Assembly (NCBI GenBank): GCA_900764225.1
Contig: CAAFNG010000441.1
Span: forward strand, 1-21,466
DNA: 21,466 bases
Source: Lachnospiraceae bacterium
GTDB lineage: Bacteria; Bacillota; Clostridia; Lachnospirales; Lachnospiraceae
Direction: 5' to 3'
Shown: piece by piece, positions 7,896 through 16,544 of the stretch
Numbering within the stretch: the first letter of the stretch is position 1
Layout: every line of letters begins with the position of its first letter
Position numbers and translations under genes: made by a program
Notes under the pieces: generated by a model
Told to the model about the DNA's origin: nothing
What the model saw: only the letters and a program-made list of their open reading frames with translations
The model's database searches: none

Positions 7896-8630
7896 ATGAA
7901 GAAAAAAGGAAAAATAATAGCGCTCATATGTCTTGCACTGGTGTTCATTCTGGGGCTTGGCAGTGTCTTATATGTTTCTGACTATTACAGAGCTGATGAT
8001 ACAGCAGCTGCAGCGATGGCATATGAGGGCAGTGATGTACAGATAGAAAAAAACGGAAATATGATCACATTTATGCCGGAGGATCCGACGTATGGACTGA
8101 TCTTTTATCCGGGCGGCAAGGTGCAGTGCAAAGCTTATGCGCCACTGCTGCTGGAATGTGCGAAAAAAGGTATCGCCTGTGTATTACTGAAAATGCCGGG
8201 AAATCTGGCTGTGCTGAAACCAGGTGCGGCAGATGGGGTCCAGGAAAAATATCCCAAAATCAGAAGCTGGTATATTGGAGGACATTCCCTGGGCGGAGCC
8301 ATGGCTGCCAGCTATGTATCGAAGCATGTGGATGAGTATGACGGATTGATATTACTGGCCGCATATTCCACCAGCGATTTAAGCAAAACGCAGCTTAAGG
8401 TGCTCAGTATTTACGGATCGGAAGATGGGGTGCTGAACAGGGAATCCTATGAGAAGAACCGGGGCAATCTGCCGGAGAATTTTGAAGAGGAGATCCTGGA
8501 CGGTGGCTGTCACGGATATTTTGGCTGCTATGGGGCTCAGAAGGGTGATGGAGTTCCGAAACTGACGAATCAGGAACAGGTGCAGCAGACAGCGGAATAT
8601 ATTGAAAATATGATCTGCAAAGAAAAATGA
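7896..8630 (+). CDS. Membrane-anchored alpha/beta hydrolase
   Basis: A 244-residue protein with a lysine-rich start and one hydrophobic segment (about residues 7-27), probably an uncleaved signal anchor that places the catalytic part outside the membrane. The alpha/beta-hydrolase triad is visible: nucleophile S131 in GGHSLGG, acid D177 in YGSEDGVL, and H206 in GGCHGYFG. The region YPGGKVQ near 71-77 probably forms the oxyanion site. The substrate is unknown; an ester is likely. AGAGAGGAACGC precedes the ATG. A 52-bp gap leads to rsmJ, which suggests one transcript. Confidence 0.82.
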   Translation: MKKKGKIIALICLALVFILGLGSVLYVSDYYRADDTAAAAMAYEGSDVQIEKNGNMITFMPEDPTYGLIFYPGGKVQCKAYAPLLLECAKKGIACVLLKMPGNLAVLKPGAADGVQEKYPKIRSWYIGGHSLGGAMAASYVSKHVDEYDGLILLAAYSTSDLSKTQLKVLSIYGSEDGVLNRESYEKNRGNLPENFEEEILDGGCHGYFGCYGAQKGDGVPKLTNQEQVQQTAEYIENMICKEK

Positions 8631-8682
8631 AGCGGAATGCCCGCAACAGGAACCATTGCTTTTGAGATGACAAAAAGGTAAA

Positions 8683-9456
8683 ATGAAAGCAAATACAGAA
8701 AGCGAAAGAGAGAGTAAAGAATTGAACAATAAGATCGTAGTCTGTCTTGGAAAAGGTGGACAGAGAGATATGGCAGAGTCTTTTTCCAGGAAGACAGGAG
8801 CGCCGATCGTGGATAAGCCGGGAGAATATCTGACGATCCATTTTGATTCCAAAGGAGTTTCTTTATCGGGATTCGGACTGACCTATCAGGGAGACTTTGC
8901 GGAGACGATGATGCACAGAGTGACCAACGGAAGACTGCAGCATGAGATGCTGGTGAAAGCCGCCAAATCCGAAAAAGAAGGACGAAAAGCCATTGATGCC
9001 ACAGCAGGCATGGGAGAGGATGCCTTTCTTCTGGCTGCACAGGGGTACGAGGTGACTTTATACGAGCAGAATCCAGTGATCGCGGCACTTCTGAAGGATG
9101 CCATCCGCCGTGCCAAAAAAAATCAGGTTTTAAAAGATATAGCCAGCCGCATGAAAGTGGTGGAGGGAGACAGCGTAGAGTGCATGTCAAAACTTCTGGA
9201 TCCGGTAGATGTGATCTATCTGGATCCCATGTTTCCGGCAAGACAGAAGTCCAGCCTGATCAACAAAAAGCTTCAGCTGATCCAGAAACTGGAGCCGCCG
9301 TGCTCGGAGGAAACAGATCTTTTTGATGCGACGATCAAAGCAGAACCGTCCAGAATCATTGTCAAGCGTCCGTTGAAAAGTGAATGTCTTGCAGGCAGGG
9401 AACCTTCCTATACATTGAAGGGGAAGGCAATCCGATATGACTGCTATGTGCTGTAA
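8683..9456 (+). CDS. rsmJ: RsmJ-like 16S rRNA guanine-N2 methyltransferase
   Basis: The 257-residue protein carries the RsmJ (YhiQ) core: the SAM-binding motif DATAGMGEDAF (105-115), YEQNPVIAALL (127-137), and the catalytic-type motif YLDPMFPARQKS (179-190). The C-terminal IVKRP and KGKAIRYDCYVL segments also fit. In Escherichia coli RsmJ methylates G1516 of 16S rRNA with S-adenosylmethionine; the same reaction is inferred here. The N-terminal part (residues 17-75) replaces the proteobacterial one and is less alike. An AAGGT lies just before the chosen ATG; a start downstream at the TTG near 8704, giving LNNKIVV, cannot be excluded. Confidence 0.85.
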   Translation: MKANTESERESKELNNKIVVCLGKGGQRDMAESFSRKTGAPIVDKPGEYLTIHFDSKGVSLSGFGLTYQGDFAETMMHRVTNGRLQHEMLVKAAKSEKEGRKAIDATAGMGEDAFLLAAQGYEVTLYEQNPVIAALLKDAIRRAKKNQVLKDIASRMKVVEGDSVECMSKLLDPVDVIYLDPMFPARQKSSLINKKLQLIQKLEPPCSEETDLFDATIKAEPSRIIVKRPLKSECLAGREPSYTLKGKAIRYDCYVL

Positions 9457-9476
9457 CAGAAAGAGAGAATTAAAAA

Positions 9477-10418
9477 ATGAACCAAAATAAAACAACCTTA
9501 ACCAAAACCTGGGTGGTAGCGGCACTGGCCTGTGTGTGCTGCATTCTATGGGGAAGTGCGATTCCTGTGATCAAAACGGGCTACCGGCTGATGCAGGTGG
9601 ATTCTGCGGATACAGCCAGCCAGATCGTTTTTGCGGGAGTTCGTTTTGCACTGGCGGGAATCCTGGTGCTGATCTTTGCATCAGTTCAGGAACGGAAGAT
9701 CATGCTTCCGGATAGAAATATTCTGAAATACGCAGTGCCGGTATGCCTGGCTCAGACTGTATGCCAGTACTTTTTCTTTTATATAGGAGTTGCTCATACT
9801 TCCGGAGTAAAAGGTGCCATTATCACAGGACTCGGAAATTTTATCGCGATCCTGTTATCCTGTCTTGTTTTCCGGAAAGAGCGCATGACCGGGCGAAAAA
9901 TGTTCGGCTGTATCCTGGGATTTGCAGGTGTAGTAGTGATCAATCTTATGGGAAATTCCATGGACGTGGGATTTAAGCTTACAGGCGAGGGCTTTGTACT
10001 GATCGCCCAGATTTCCTATGGAATGTCCACAGTACTGATCAATATTTTTTCCAGAAAAGTATCGCCTGTGATACTCAGCGGAACTCAGTTTACCATGGGC
10101 GGGATCATACTGTTTCTCATCGGAAAAGGGATGGGCGGACATCTTGGACATGTAACAGCCGGTAGCATCGGGATTATTTTTTACCTTGCCATGGTCTCAG
10201 CAGTGGCCTATACACTCTGGTCAGTGCTGCTTGCATGGAATGATGTGTCGAAGGTGGCAATCTTCGGTTTCGTGAATCCGCTTTTCAGTGTGATCCTGTC
10301 AGCGCTGATGCTTGGCGAGGTGCGTCAGGCGTTTAATATGGGAAGTCTGATCGCACTGTTTCTGGTGTGCGTGGGAATTTATGTGGTAAACCGTAAAGAC
10401 CGTCGTTCTGTCCATTGA
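9477..10418 (+). CDS. EamA-family (DMT superfamily) transporter
   Basis: A 313-residue, strongly hydrophobic protein with about ten membrane segments and the two-fold EamA layout. The first half has CCILWGSAIPVIKTGY and AGVRFALAGILVL, the second GEGFVLIAQISYGMSTVLI and a FVNPLFSVILSALMLGE segment typical of the end of the second repeat. Members export amino acids or other metabolites, or take up small molecules; the substrate cannot be told here. It starts 20 bp after rsmJ behind AGAGAG, so it is probably co-transcribed. Its stop codon overlaps the -35 box of the next promoter. Confidence 0.88.
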   Translation: MNQNKTTLTKTWVVAALACVCCILWGSAIPVIKTGYRLMQVDSADTASQIVFAGVRFALAGILVLIFASVQERKIMLPDRNILKYAVPVCLAQTVCQYFFFYIGVAHTSGVKGAIITGLGNFIAILLSCLVFRKERMTGRKMFGCILGFAGVVVINLMGNSMDVGFKLTGEGFVLIAQISYGMSTVLINIFSRKVSPVILSGTQFTMGGIILFLIGKGMGGHLGHVTAGSIGIIFYLAMVSAVAYTLWSVLLAWNDVSKVAIFGFVNPLFSVILSALMLGEVRQAFNMGSLIALFLVCVGIYVVNRKDRRSVH

Positions 10419-10444
10419 CAATTTCTTTGGAATAGTCGTATACT
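10415..10444 (+). promoter_or_regulatory. Promoter of the ECF transporter genes
   Basis: A consensus -35 TTGACA (10415-10420), an 18-base spacer and TATACT (10439-10444). The TGA stop of the EamA gene lies inside the -35. The leader is only about 26 bases, so no riboswitch precedes the S component. Confidence 0.75.
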
Positions 10445-10476
10445 GTGGTGGAACATTTTTTGAGGAGGACGAGACT

Positions 10477-11028
10477 ATGAAAAACAATAACGGCATCAAA
10501 AATGTTGTGGCTATTGGTATAGGTGCGGCACTGTTCTTTGTGCTTGGACGTTTTGTGGCAATTCCAAGCCCGGTACCGAACACGAATATCAGTCTTCAGT
10601 ATGCAGTACTGGCTCTTTTAGCTGCTATGTACGGGCCGGTTGCAGGCGGTCTGATCGGTTTTATCGGACATACTCTGGTAGACCTGTCCTGGGGCGGAAG
10701 CCCATGGTGGAGCTGGGTTATCACTTCCGCTTTCGTAGGCGTAGTGATCGGTATTTTTGCGAAGAAGCTGGATGTCCAGGAAGGTGAATTCGGCAAAGGC
10801 AAGGTAACACTTTTTGTGATCGCGAATGTGATCGCACATGTAGTGGGCTGGGTTGTTGTAGCACCTGTACTTGATATTCTGATCTATGCAGAACCGGTAA
10901 ACAAGGTATTTGCACAGGGAGCGTTTGCAGCAGTTTCCAACACCATTACAGGAGCTGTAGTAGGCGGACTTCTGATTTTTGCTTATACGAAGACTATTGC
11001 AAAGAAAGGTTCTCTGGACCAGGAGTAA
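10477..11028 (+). CDS. ECF transporter S component, UPF0397-like
   Basis: The 183-residue membrane protein shows the UPF0397/COG4720 pattern: ATGIGAALFF-like opening (AIGIGAALFFVLGRFVAIPSP), NISLQYAVLALLAAMYGP, a GGLIGFIGHTLVDLSWGGSPWWSW segment in two parts, and a C-terminal GAVVGGLLIF helix. S components bind the substrate, usually a vitamin, and dock onto the EcfT/ATPase module encoded just downstream. Relatives have been linked to riboflavin or other vitamin-like compounds, but the sequence does not fix the substrate. GAGGAGG lies about ten bases before the ATG. A terminator-like hairpin follows at 11041-11086. Confidence 0.88.
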   Translation: MKNNNGIKNVVAIGIGAALFFVLGRFVAIPSPVPNTNISLQYAVLALLAAMYGPVAGGLIGFIGHTLVDLSWGGSPWWSWVITSAFVGVVIGIFAKKLDVQEGEFGKGKVTLFVIANVIAHVVGWVVVAPVLDILIYAEPVNKVFAQGAFAAVSNTITGAVVGGLLIFAYTKTIAKKGSLDQE

Positions 11029-11040
11029 ACCATTGACAAG

Positions 11041-11086
11041 AAGCCTTTTCATTGTGCTCATAAGGCATATATGAAAAGGCTTTTCT
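11041..11086 (+). terminator. Hairpin between S component and ATPase genes, possible partial terminator
   Basis: AAGCCTTTTCAT (11041-11052) pairs perfectly with ATGAAAAGGCTT (11071-11082), loop 18 bases, followed by TTTTCTT-type sequence. The stem could extend by AAG/CTT past a small bulge. It sits 13 bp after the S component stop and 31 bp before the ATPase start. Confidence 0.6.
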
Positions 11087-11116
11087 TCTATTGATGATAT
11101 ACAGAGGTATTTATAC

Positions 11117-12841
11117 ATGACTGAGAAAAAATCTCCTGTTATTTCTTTTAAAAACTTTACATTTCAGTATCGTGCTCAGAAGCGACCCACGCTGACCGGG
11201 ATCGATCTGGATATTTATCCCGGCGAGAGAGTTCTTATTGCAGGTCCGTCCGGCTGTGGAAAAAGTACTCTTGCCGGTTGTATCAACGGACTGAATCCTT
11301 TTTCCAATCCGGGCGAGTGCACTGGAGAGCTGATCGTGGATGGAGTGAACGCACCGAAAAGCAGTATTTTTGAACTGTCTGCCCATGTGGGAACTGTACT
11401 TCAGGATCCGGATGGACAGTTTATCGGACTGACGGTGGGTGAGGACATTGCTTTTGCACTGGAAAACAGCTGTGTTCCGCAGGATGAGATGCACCAGATT
11501 ACGCGTCATGCGGCAGAACTTGTAGGAATTGAGAACCATCTGGACTATGCACCGCATGAACTTTCCGGAGGACAGAAGCAGAGAGTAAGTCTTGCAGGTG
11601 TTATGGTGGATCAGGTAAAGATCCTTTTATTTGATGAGCCGCTGGCTAATCTGGATCCGGCCACAGGCAAACAGACCATTGAGCTGATCGATGAAATCCA
11701 GGAAAAGACAGATACAACGGTAGTGATCATTGAGCATCGCCTTGAGGATGTGTTATGGAGAAACGTGGATCGTATCATTCTTATGAAGGACGGTGGAATC
11801 CTGGCAGACCTTCATCCGGATGAGCTGCTTTCCACCGGACTTCTGGGAGAGAACGGAATCCGTGAACCCCTGTATCTGACAGCTATGCGCTATGCAGGTG
11901 TGGATATTCTTCCGGAGAAAAAACCTGCTCATGTGGATTCGGTTGTGATCAATGAGGCAGATCGCACAAAAATGCACAGATGGTTCCATGCACAGCCTGT
12001 TCCGGAGGCAAAAGAATCCAGAACGCCTCTTTTGGAAGTGAAGAATCTGAGTTTTGGCTACACGAAAGATCACCAGACGCTCTGTGACGTCAGTCTTTCT
12101 ATAGGAAAAGGTGAGATGGTAAGCATTGTAGGAAAAAACGGTGCCGGAAAATCTACATTTTCCAAGCTGATCTGCGGCTTTGAAACACCGGATTCCGGTG
12201 AGATCCTTTTTAACGGAAATGATCTTCTTAAAGAAAATATCCGCCACAGAGCAAAGCATATCGGATATGTGATGCAGAATCCGAACCAGATGATCTCCAA
12301 GACAATGATCTTTGATGAGGTGGCACTGAGTCTTAAAAATATGGGGAAAAGCGAGGCTGAGATCCGGGAAAAGGTGGAAGAGACCCTGAAAGTCTGCGGA
12401 CTTTATCCTTTTCGTAACTGGCCGGTATCTGCTTTAAGTTTCGGACAGAAAAAGCGTGTGACGATCGCAAGTGTTCTTGTACAGAGTCCGGAGCTGATCA
12501 TTCTGGACGAGCCTACGGCAGGTCAGGACTTTTACCACTATACGGAAATTATGGAATTCTTACGTGGGTTAAATGAACAGGGAGTGACAGTTGTAATGAT
12601 CACTCACGATATGCATCTGATGCTGGAATATACACCACGTGCCCTTGTATTTGCAGATGGAAGACTGATCGCAGATCGCAGCGCGGCAGCAGTTCTCTGT
12701 GATCCGGAGCTGATACAAAAAGCGGCATTGAAAGAAACCAGTTTATTTACGCTGGCCAATCATCTGGATATCACACCGGCGGAAGCATTTGTAGAACGTT
12801 TCATAAAAGAAGACAGGGAGGTGCGTAGCCATGGCTGCTAA
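11117..12841 (+). CDS. ECF transporter energising ATPase, two fused ABC domains
   Basis: A 574-residue fusion of two ABC ATPases, equal to EcfA1 plus EcfA2 (YkoD-like). Domain 1 (about 8-245) has Walker A GPSGCGKST (43-51), Q-loop LQDPDGQF, signature LSGGQKQR (149-156) and Walker B ILLFDEP. Domain 2 (about 304-545) has Walker A GKNGAGKST (339-347), MQNPNQM, signature LSFGQKKR (440-447) and Walker B LIILDEP, with a D-loop and switch His in ITHD. Both sites look competent for ATP hydrolysis. The protein would energise uptake with the S component upstream and EcfT downstream, whose start overlaps this gene by 11 bases. AGAGGT precedes the ATG. Confidence 0.92.
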   Translation: MTEKKSPVISFKNFTFQYRAQKRPTLTGIDLDIYPGERVLIAGPSGCGKSTLAGCINGLNPFSNPGECTGELIVDGVNAPKSSIFELSAHVGTVLQDPDGQFIGLTVGEDIAFALENSCVPQDEMHQITRHAAELVGIENHLDYAPHELSGGQKQRVSLAGVMVDQVKILLFDEPLANLDPATGKQTIELIDEIQEKTDTTVVIIEHRLEDVLWRNVDRIILMKDGGILADLHPDELLSTGLLGENGIREPLYLTAMRYAGVDILPEKKPAHVDSVVINEADRTKMHRWFHAQPVPEAKESRTPLLEVKNLSFGYTKDHQTLCDVSLSIGKGEMVSIVGKNGAGKSTFSKLICGFETPDSGEILFNGNDLLKENIRHRAKHIGYVMQNPNQMISKTMIFDEVALSLKNMGKSEAEIREKVEETLKVCGLYPFRNWPVSALSFGQKKRVTIASVLVQSPELIILDEPTAGQDFYHYTEIMEFLRGLNEQGVTVVMITHDMHLMLEYTPRALVFADGRLIADRSAAAVLCDPELIQKAALKETSLFTLANHLDITPAEAFVERFIKEDREVRSHGC

Positions 12842-13661
12842 GACAGTACTGAATTATCTGCCGCGGGAAAGCGTGGTACATAAGCTTACCGGTACAACGA
12901 AGCTGGCATTTTTCCTTCTGTTTACTTTTGCAAGTATGATCACCTATAATACCTGGGTTTTGCTGGGATTATTTGCAGTCAGCATTGCTGCATTTAAACT
13001 CAGTAAGATCCGGTTTAAAGAAGTCCGGTTTATGATGATCTTTATGCTGGTATTTTTGCTCCTGAACAATCTGTTCATTTTTCTGTTTGATCCGAATCAG
13101 GGTACAACACTGTATGGAACGAAGCATGTGCTGTGTCATCTGTTCTGGAGATATGATGTGACACAGGAGCAGTTGTTTTATATGCTGAATATTTCGCTGA
13201 AATATTTTGTGGCATTGCCGGTGGCGATTCTTTTTATTTCGGCGACCAATCCCAGTGAGTTTGCTGCCAGCCTGAACAGCATCGGTATTTCCTATAAAGT
13301 GGGATATTCCGTTGCCATCGCACTTCGGTACATTCCGGATATTCAGAGAGACTACCACAGCATCAGCCAGGCGCAGCAGGCCCGGGGTGTGGAGCTTGGA
13401 AAAAACGAGCATTTTTTTGCAAGGCTTAAGAATTCCGTAAATATCCTCCTGCCACTGATCCTCACCAGTCTGAACCGAATTGATGTGATCTCCAACGCCA
13501 TGGAACTTCGGGGCTTTGGAAAGAATAAAAAGCGTAGCTGGTATATGAAGAGATCTTTTGAGAAAAGAGATTTTCTGACATTGGGACTGGGTGTGGTATT
13601 GCTTGTGATCAGCCTTACGGTAACGATCCGTTTCGGAAGATTTTATAATCCGTTTGTATAA
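12831..13661 (+). CDS. ecfT: ECF transporter transmembrane coupling protein EcfT
   Basis: The 276-residue protein has four or more hydrophobic segments in the N-terminal half and last 30 residues (LAFFLLFTFASMI, MMIFMLVFLLLNNLFIFLF, FLTLGLGVVLLVISLTVTI). It carries the two cytoplasmic coupling motifs that touch the ATPases: ARG in QARGVELG (184-186) and a second, LRG instead of ARG, in MELRGFG (226-230). EcfT links the S component to the ATPase pair. AGGGAGGTG within the ATPase gene precedes its ATG, so the two are translationally coupled. The gene ends the ECF unit. Confidence 0.9.
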   Translation: MAAKTVLNYLPRESVVHKLTGTTKLAFFLLFTFASMITYNTWVLLGLFAVSIAAFKLSKIRFKEVRFMMIFMLVFLLLNNLFIFLFDPNQGTTLYGTKHVLCHLFWRYDVTQEQLFYMLNISLKYFVALPVAILFISATNPSEFAASLNSIGISYKVGYSVAIALRYIPDIQRDYHSISQAQQARGVELGKNEHFFARLKNSVNILLPLILTSLNRIDVISNAMELRGFGKNKKRSWYMKRSFEKRDFLTLGLGVVLLVISLTVTIRFGRFYNPFV

Positions 13662-13712
13662 AAATAAAAGCACATGTGCCGATATTGACCGGCAAAACAG
13701 GAGGCGTAAAAA

Positions 13713-14402
13713 ATGGCAAAGATCAAGGTAATCAAAAAGAATGATGAATATTCCACAGACTATAAGGTTGGGGATATTCTGGAAGTAACAGGAACCTGGT
13801 ATGGCGGTATCAACGTAAACAGTGTGACCGGAATTCCGCTCTGTCTGGACAAGGACGAGTATGAGGAGATCCCGGAGAATACGGATCTTTCTCATGAGGA
13901 ATATGAAGAGGCTGCGACCTACTGGAGGAAAAAAGACGCACAGGCAGTAAAAATGGATAAGACTCAGCTGAAGCAGGCTATAGAGGAGTATATCCTGGCG
14001 AACAAAACCTGTGCACTGGCAACGGCAGTGGGAGCGGGAGATTTTGTGCGCTGTACGCCGATTGAATACACGTATCATCACGGAGCATTCTGGATGTTTT
14101 CCGAGGGCGGAGAGAAATTTTATGCCCTGGAAAAAAACAAGAATGTGTGCCTGGCCATTTATGACAAGTATGAAGGCTTCGGTAAGCTGAAAGGAATGCA
14201 GGTGACCGGTGTGGCGGAGATAGTTGCACCGTTTTCAGGGGAATACAATGCAGCGGCAGAATTCCGGAAGATTCCGCTGGATGCACTGAAAAAGATGCCT
14301 CATACAATGAATCTCATTAAGGTATATCCGAAAAAGATCGAATTCCTGAATGCGGATTTCAAGAAGGATGGAGCGGATTCCAGACAGATGCTGGAGTTTT
14401 AA
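13713..14402 (+). CDS. Pyridoxamine 5'-phosphate oxidase-like flavin-binding protein
   Basis: The C-terminal ~150 residues of this 229-residue protein resemble the split-barrel PPOX family: ALATAVGAGDFVRCTPIEYTYHHGAFWMFSEGG in pieces, then NKNVCLAIYDKYEGFGKLKGMQVTGVAEIV. Such proteins bind FMN, F420 or haem. The N-terminal ~65 residues (VIKKNDEYSTDYKVGDILEV, TWYGGINV) form a separate small domain rich in acidic residues. The substrate is unknown. CAGGAGGCG precedes the ATG. It follows ecfT by 51 bp on the same strand and may be read from the ECF promoter. Confidence 0.8.
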   Translation: MAKIKVIKKNDEYSTDYKVGDILEVTGTWYGGINVNSVTGIPLCLDKDEYEEIPENTDLSHEEYEEAATYWRKKDAQAVKMDKTQLKQAIEEYILANKTCALATAVGAGDFVRCTPIEYTYHHGAFWMFSEGGEKFYALEKNKNVCLAIYDKYEGFGKLKGMQVTGVAEIVAPFSGEYNAAAEFRKIPLDALKKMPHTMNLIKVYPKKIEFLNADFKKDGADSRQMLEF

Positions 14403-14484
14403 CGGAATCAGATAAGTCCGCTGTAAAGATGAGCAATATGTTTTAAGACGTTGTTTACGAAGCACGCGTTCTATGCAGTAGAAA

Positions 14485-14513
14485 TTGATTTCATCACGGT
14501 ATTGTGCTAAAAT
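14485..14513 (+). promoter_or_regulatory. Promoter of the nitroreductase gene
   Basis: TTGATT (14485-14490), 17-base spacer, TAAAAT (14508-14513) with an extended TGC just ahead of it. Confidence 0.65.
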
Positions 14514-14613
14514 AATTTCAGTTAAGTGTAACAATAGAAAACATAAATCAGCACAAAATACCTGCAGAATTAAAAAATCTATATTCCGCATCATACAGAC
14601 GAGGAGGATCAAC

Positions 14614-15150
14614 ATGGAATTTCAGAAACTGATCGAAGAAAGAAGAACCATCCGTAAATACAGACCGGAAGGAAAGATCACAAAGGATGATCTTATCACT
14701 GTGATCAAAGCTGCACAGGAGGCTCCGTCCTGGAAGAATTCCGAGACAGGAAGATATTATTGTGTAACTTCAGAAGATATGGTGAAAAAGATCTCGAAGG
14801 AATGCCTTCCGGAAATGAATCAGCCAAAAGCAGAAAATGCATCTCTGATCGTTACAACATTTGTACATAACCGTGCCGGTTTCCAGAAAGACGGAACACC
14901 GGACAATGAGCTTGGAAACGGCTGGGGCTGCTATGATCTGGGACTTCAGAATGAGAACCTGGTTCTGAAAGCGAAAGAGCTTGGATACGGAACCTTGATC
15001 ATGGGACTGCGTGACGGAGATAAGCTTCGTGAGATCCTTTCCGTTCCGGAGACTGAGACTGTGGTAGCTGTGATCGCAATCGGAAAAGCAGCAGAGGAAC
15101 CTGCTCGTCCGAAACGTAAAGAGCTTGAGGATATTGTGAAATTCTATTAA
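14614..15150 (+). CDS. Nitroreductase family protein
   Basis: A 178-residue protein of the FMN-dependent nitroreductase family. It begins EFQKLIEERRTIRKYRPEGKI, whose arginines contact the FMN phosphate in relatives. AAQEAPSWKNSETGRYYCV follows, then a central GCYDLGLQNENLVLKAKELGYGTLIMG in pieces, and REILSVPETETVVAVIAIGKA near the end. It would reduce nitro compounds, quinones or similar acceptors with NAD(P)H; the true substrate is unknown. I place the start at 14614 behind GAGGAGGATC, not at the earlier in-frame ATG at 14485, which lies in the promoter. It has its own promoter and terminator. Confidence 0.9.
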   Translation: MEFQKLIEERRTIRKYRPEGKITKDDLITVIKAAQEAPSWKNSETGRYYCVTSEDMVKKISKECLPEMNQPKAENASLIVTTFVHNRAGFQKDGTPDNELGNGWGCYDLGLQNENLVLKAKELGYGTLIMGLRDGDKLREILSVPETETVVAVIAIGKAAEEPARPKRKELEDIVKFY

Positions 15151-15174
15151 GAATAAAACAATTTAAGAACAGAC

Positions 15175-15214
15175 AAAAATGCTCGGCCCCGAAATTTCAG
15201 AGCCGGGCATTTTT
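15175..15214 (+). terminator. Rho-independent terminator after the nitroreductase gene
   Basis: AAAAATGCTCGGC (15175-15187) pairs with GCCGGGCATTTTT (15202-15214) with a single G-U pair, ending in a T run. Confidence 0.88.
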
Positions 15215-15249
15215 ACTACATAATAAAGAGCAAAATGGACTAAAAACAA

Positions 15250-15278
15250 TTGCTTGCAAAGCGGAATTCTGGTATCCT
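15250..15278 (+). promoter_or_regulatory. Possible promoter of the lysophospholipase-like gene
   Basis: TTGCTT (15250-15255), 17-base spacer, TATCCT (15273-15278), 78 bases before the ATG. Confidence 0.5.
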
Positions 15279-15355
15279 GTAAACAGAAGATCATGTACGA
15301 TTATGTGAAACTACAGTTATTACAGTGAATACAGAATATATGTGGAGGATATTGA

Positions 15356-16366
15356 ATGGAAATCATAAATGAAAATGAATATGAAGAAGTTATGAATGAT
15401 ACAGTTGCTCCGTACCTTGCCGCCCGCAGGCGGGAGCTTTATGTGCCGGGCGCTGATTATCCGTTTCGCAATGAGAATAAACGAATAATCGGAAAGATCC
15501 ATATGCTGCAGTATCTGGCTGATGATCCGAAAGGCGTTATTGTTATCAGCCATGGTTTTACCGAGTCTGCCGTGAAGTATGATGAAGTGACGTATTATTT
15601 TCTGAAAGAGGGATATCATGTATACATACCGGAACACTGCGGACATGGAAGAAGCTACCGTCTTACAGCAGATCCGTCTCTGGTACACATTGATACCTGG
15701 AGACGATATATCCGGGATTTTCTGAAGGCCTGCCGTTATATAAAGAAAGCATATCCGGATTTGCCGCTGGATCTGTTTGCACATTCCATGGGAGGGGCTA
15801 TCGGCGGTATCGCGGCAGCCTGGGAACCGCAGTGGTTCCATAAGGTGATCCTTTCTTCGCCGATGATCCGGCCGCTTACCGGAAATGTACCATGGCCGGC
15901 AGCCACCGGTATCGCGGTAGAGAAATGTATTCTGGGAAAAGAGGAGGAGTACGTAGCAGGTCAGAAGCCTTATGACGGAAGCGGGGCCTTTGAGACAAGT
16001 TCTGCCACATCCAGACCGAGATATGAGCGTTACAAAAAACTCCGCGCTGAGAAAAAGGAACTCCAGACCTGGTCACCGTCCTACGGCTGGCTTATGGCCT
16101 GCGCCGAGATGAGCTGGTATCTTCGCCTTTATGCCTGGAAAAAATATACAGCACCAATGCTTCTCGTTCAGGCCCAGACAGAGGATCTTGTATCTGTCCG
16201 TGCTCTGAAGAATTTTGCCGGAAGGATCAACCGCGAGGGAAAAACGGTTTGCGATTATATTCATATGATAGGGACGAAGCATGAGATCTACGGCAGCCGT
16301 GGTAAGACACTGGAAAAATACTGGAGATACATTTTTAATTTTCTGGAGGACGACAGGGAAAAATAA
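15356..16366 (+). CDS. Alpha/beta hydrolase, lysophospholipase/monoacylglycerol lipase-like (S33-type)
   Basis: A 336-residue cytosolic hydrolase. The oxyanion motif is VISHGFTES (63-71), followed by the EHCGHGRS loop (93-100) typical of Serine aminopeptidase S33/lysophospholipase members. The nucleophile S144 lies in FAHSMGGA, where Ala replaces the first Gly of the usual GxSxG. D277 (AQTEDLVS) and H309 (GTKHEIY) complete the triad. A lid-like insert spans about 175-250. It probably cleaves acyl esters such as monoacylglycerols or lysophospholipids. TGGAGGAT lies eight bases before the ATG. It is probably transcribed alone. Confidence 0.85.
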   Translation: MEIINENEYEEVMNDTVAPYLAARRRELYVPGADYPFRNENKRIIGKIHMLQYLADDPKGVIVISHGFTESAVKYDEVTYYFLKEGYHVYIPEHCGHGRSYRLTADPSLVHIDTWRRYIRDFLKACRYIKKAYPDLPLDLFAHSMGGAIGGIAAAWEPQWFHKVILSSPMIRPLTGNVPWPAATGIAVEKCILGKEEEYVAGQKPYDGSGAFETSSATSRPRYERYKKLRAEKKELQTWSPSYGWLMACAEMSWYLRLYAWKKYTAPMLLVQAQTEDLVSVRALKNFAGRINREGKTVCDYIHMIGTKHEIYGSRGKTLEKYWRYIFNFLEDDREK

Positions 16367-16462
16367 TGCTGCGGGAGAATAGAGGCATCTGTATTATTTA
16401 CTTTATTTCTTTATCGTAGTAAAATTATAAAGCTTTTCTCTTATACATTTGACAGAAAACAT

Positions 16463-16470
16463 GGTATAAT
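16463..16470 (+). promoter_or_regulatory. Extended -10 promoter of the AGCS symporter gene
   Basis: TATAAT (16465-16470) with an extended TGG directly before it. A TTGACA at 16449-16454 is only 10 bases upstream, too close to act as its -35; the extended -10 may be enough. Confidence 0.5.
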
Positions 16471-16544
16471 CCAAAAAGCCGTTTTTTTGCACTGGAGACA
16501 ATACAGCGCAGAAAAATAAAATTAAATAAGGGAAGGGTTATAGA

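Noticed and set aside
10421..10476. Vitamin riboswitch ahead of the ECF S component
   Set aside because: The leader from the clear promoter is only about 26 bases, too short for any aptamer.
13670..13693. GCACATGTGC palindrome and GCCG/CGGC mini-hairpin between ecfT and the PPOX gene
   Set aside because: Too short and without a T run for a terminator; no regulator context to call it an operator.
12969..14081. 370-codon minus-strand open frame opposite ecfT and the PPOX gene
   Set aside because: It spans two convincing sense genes and the gap between them, and its translation resembles no family.
16449..16470. TTGACA plus TATAAT read as a standard promoter before the AGCS gene
   Set aside because: The spacing is only 10 bases. 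An extended -10 alone is the better reading.
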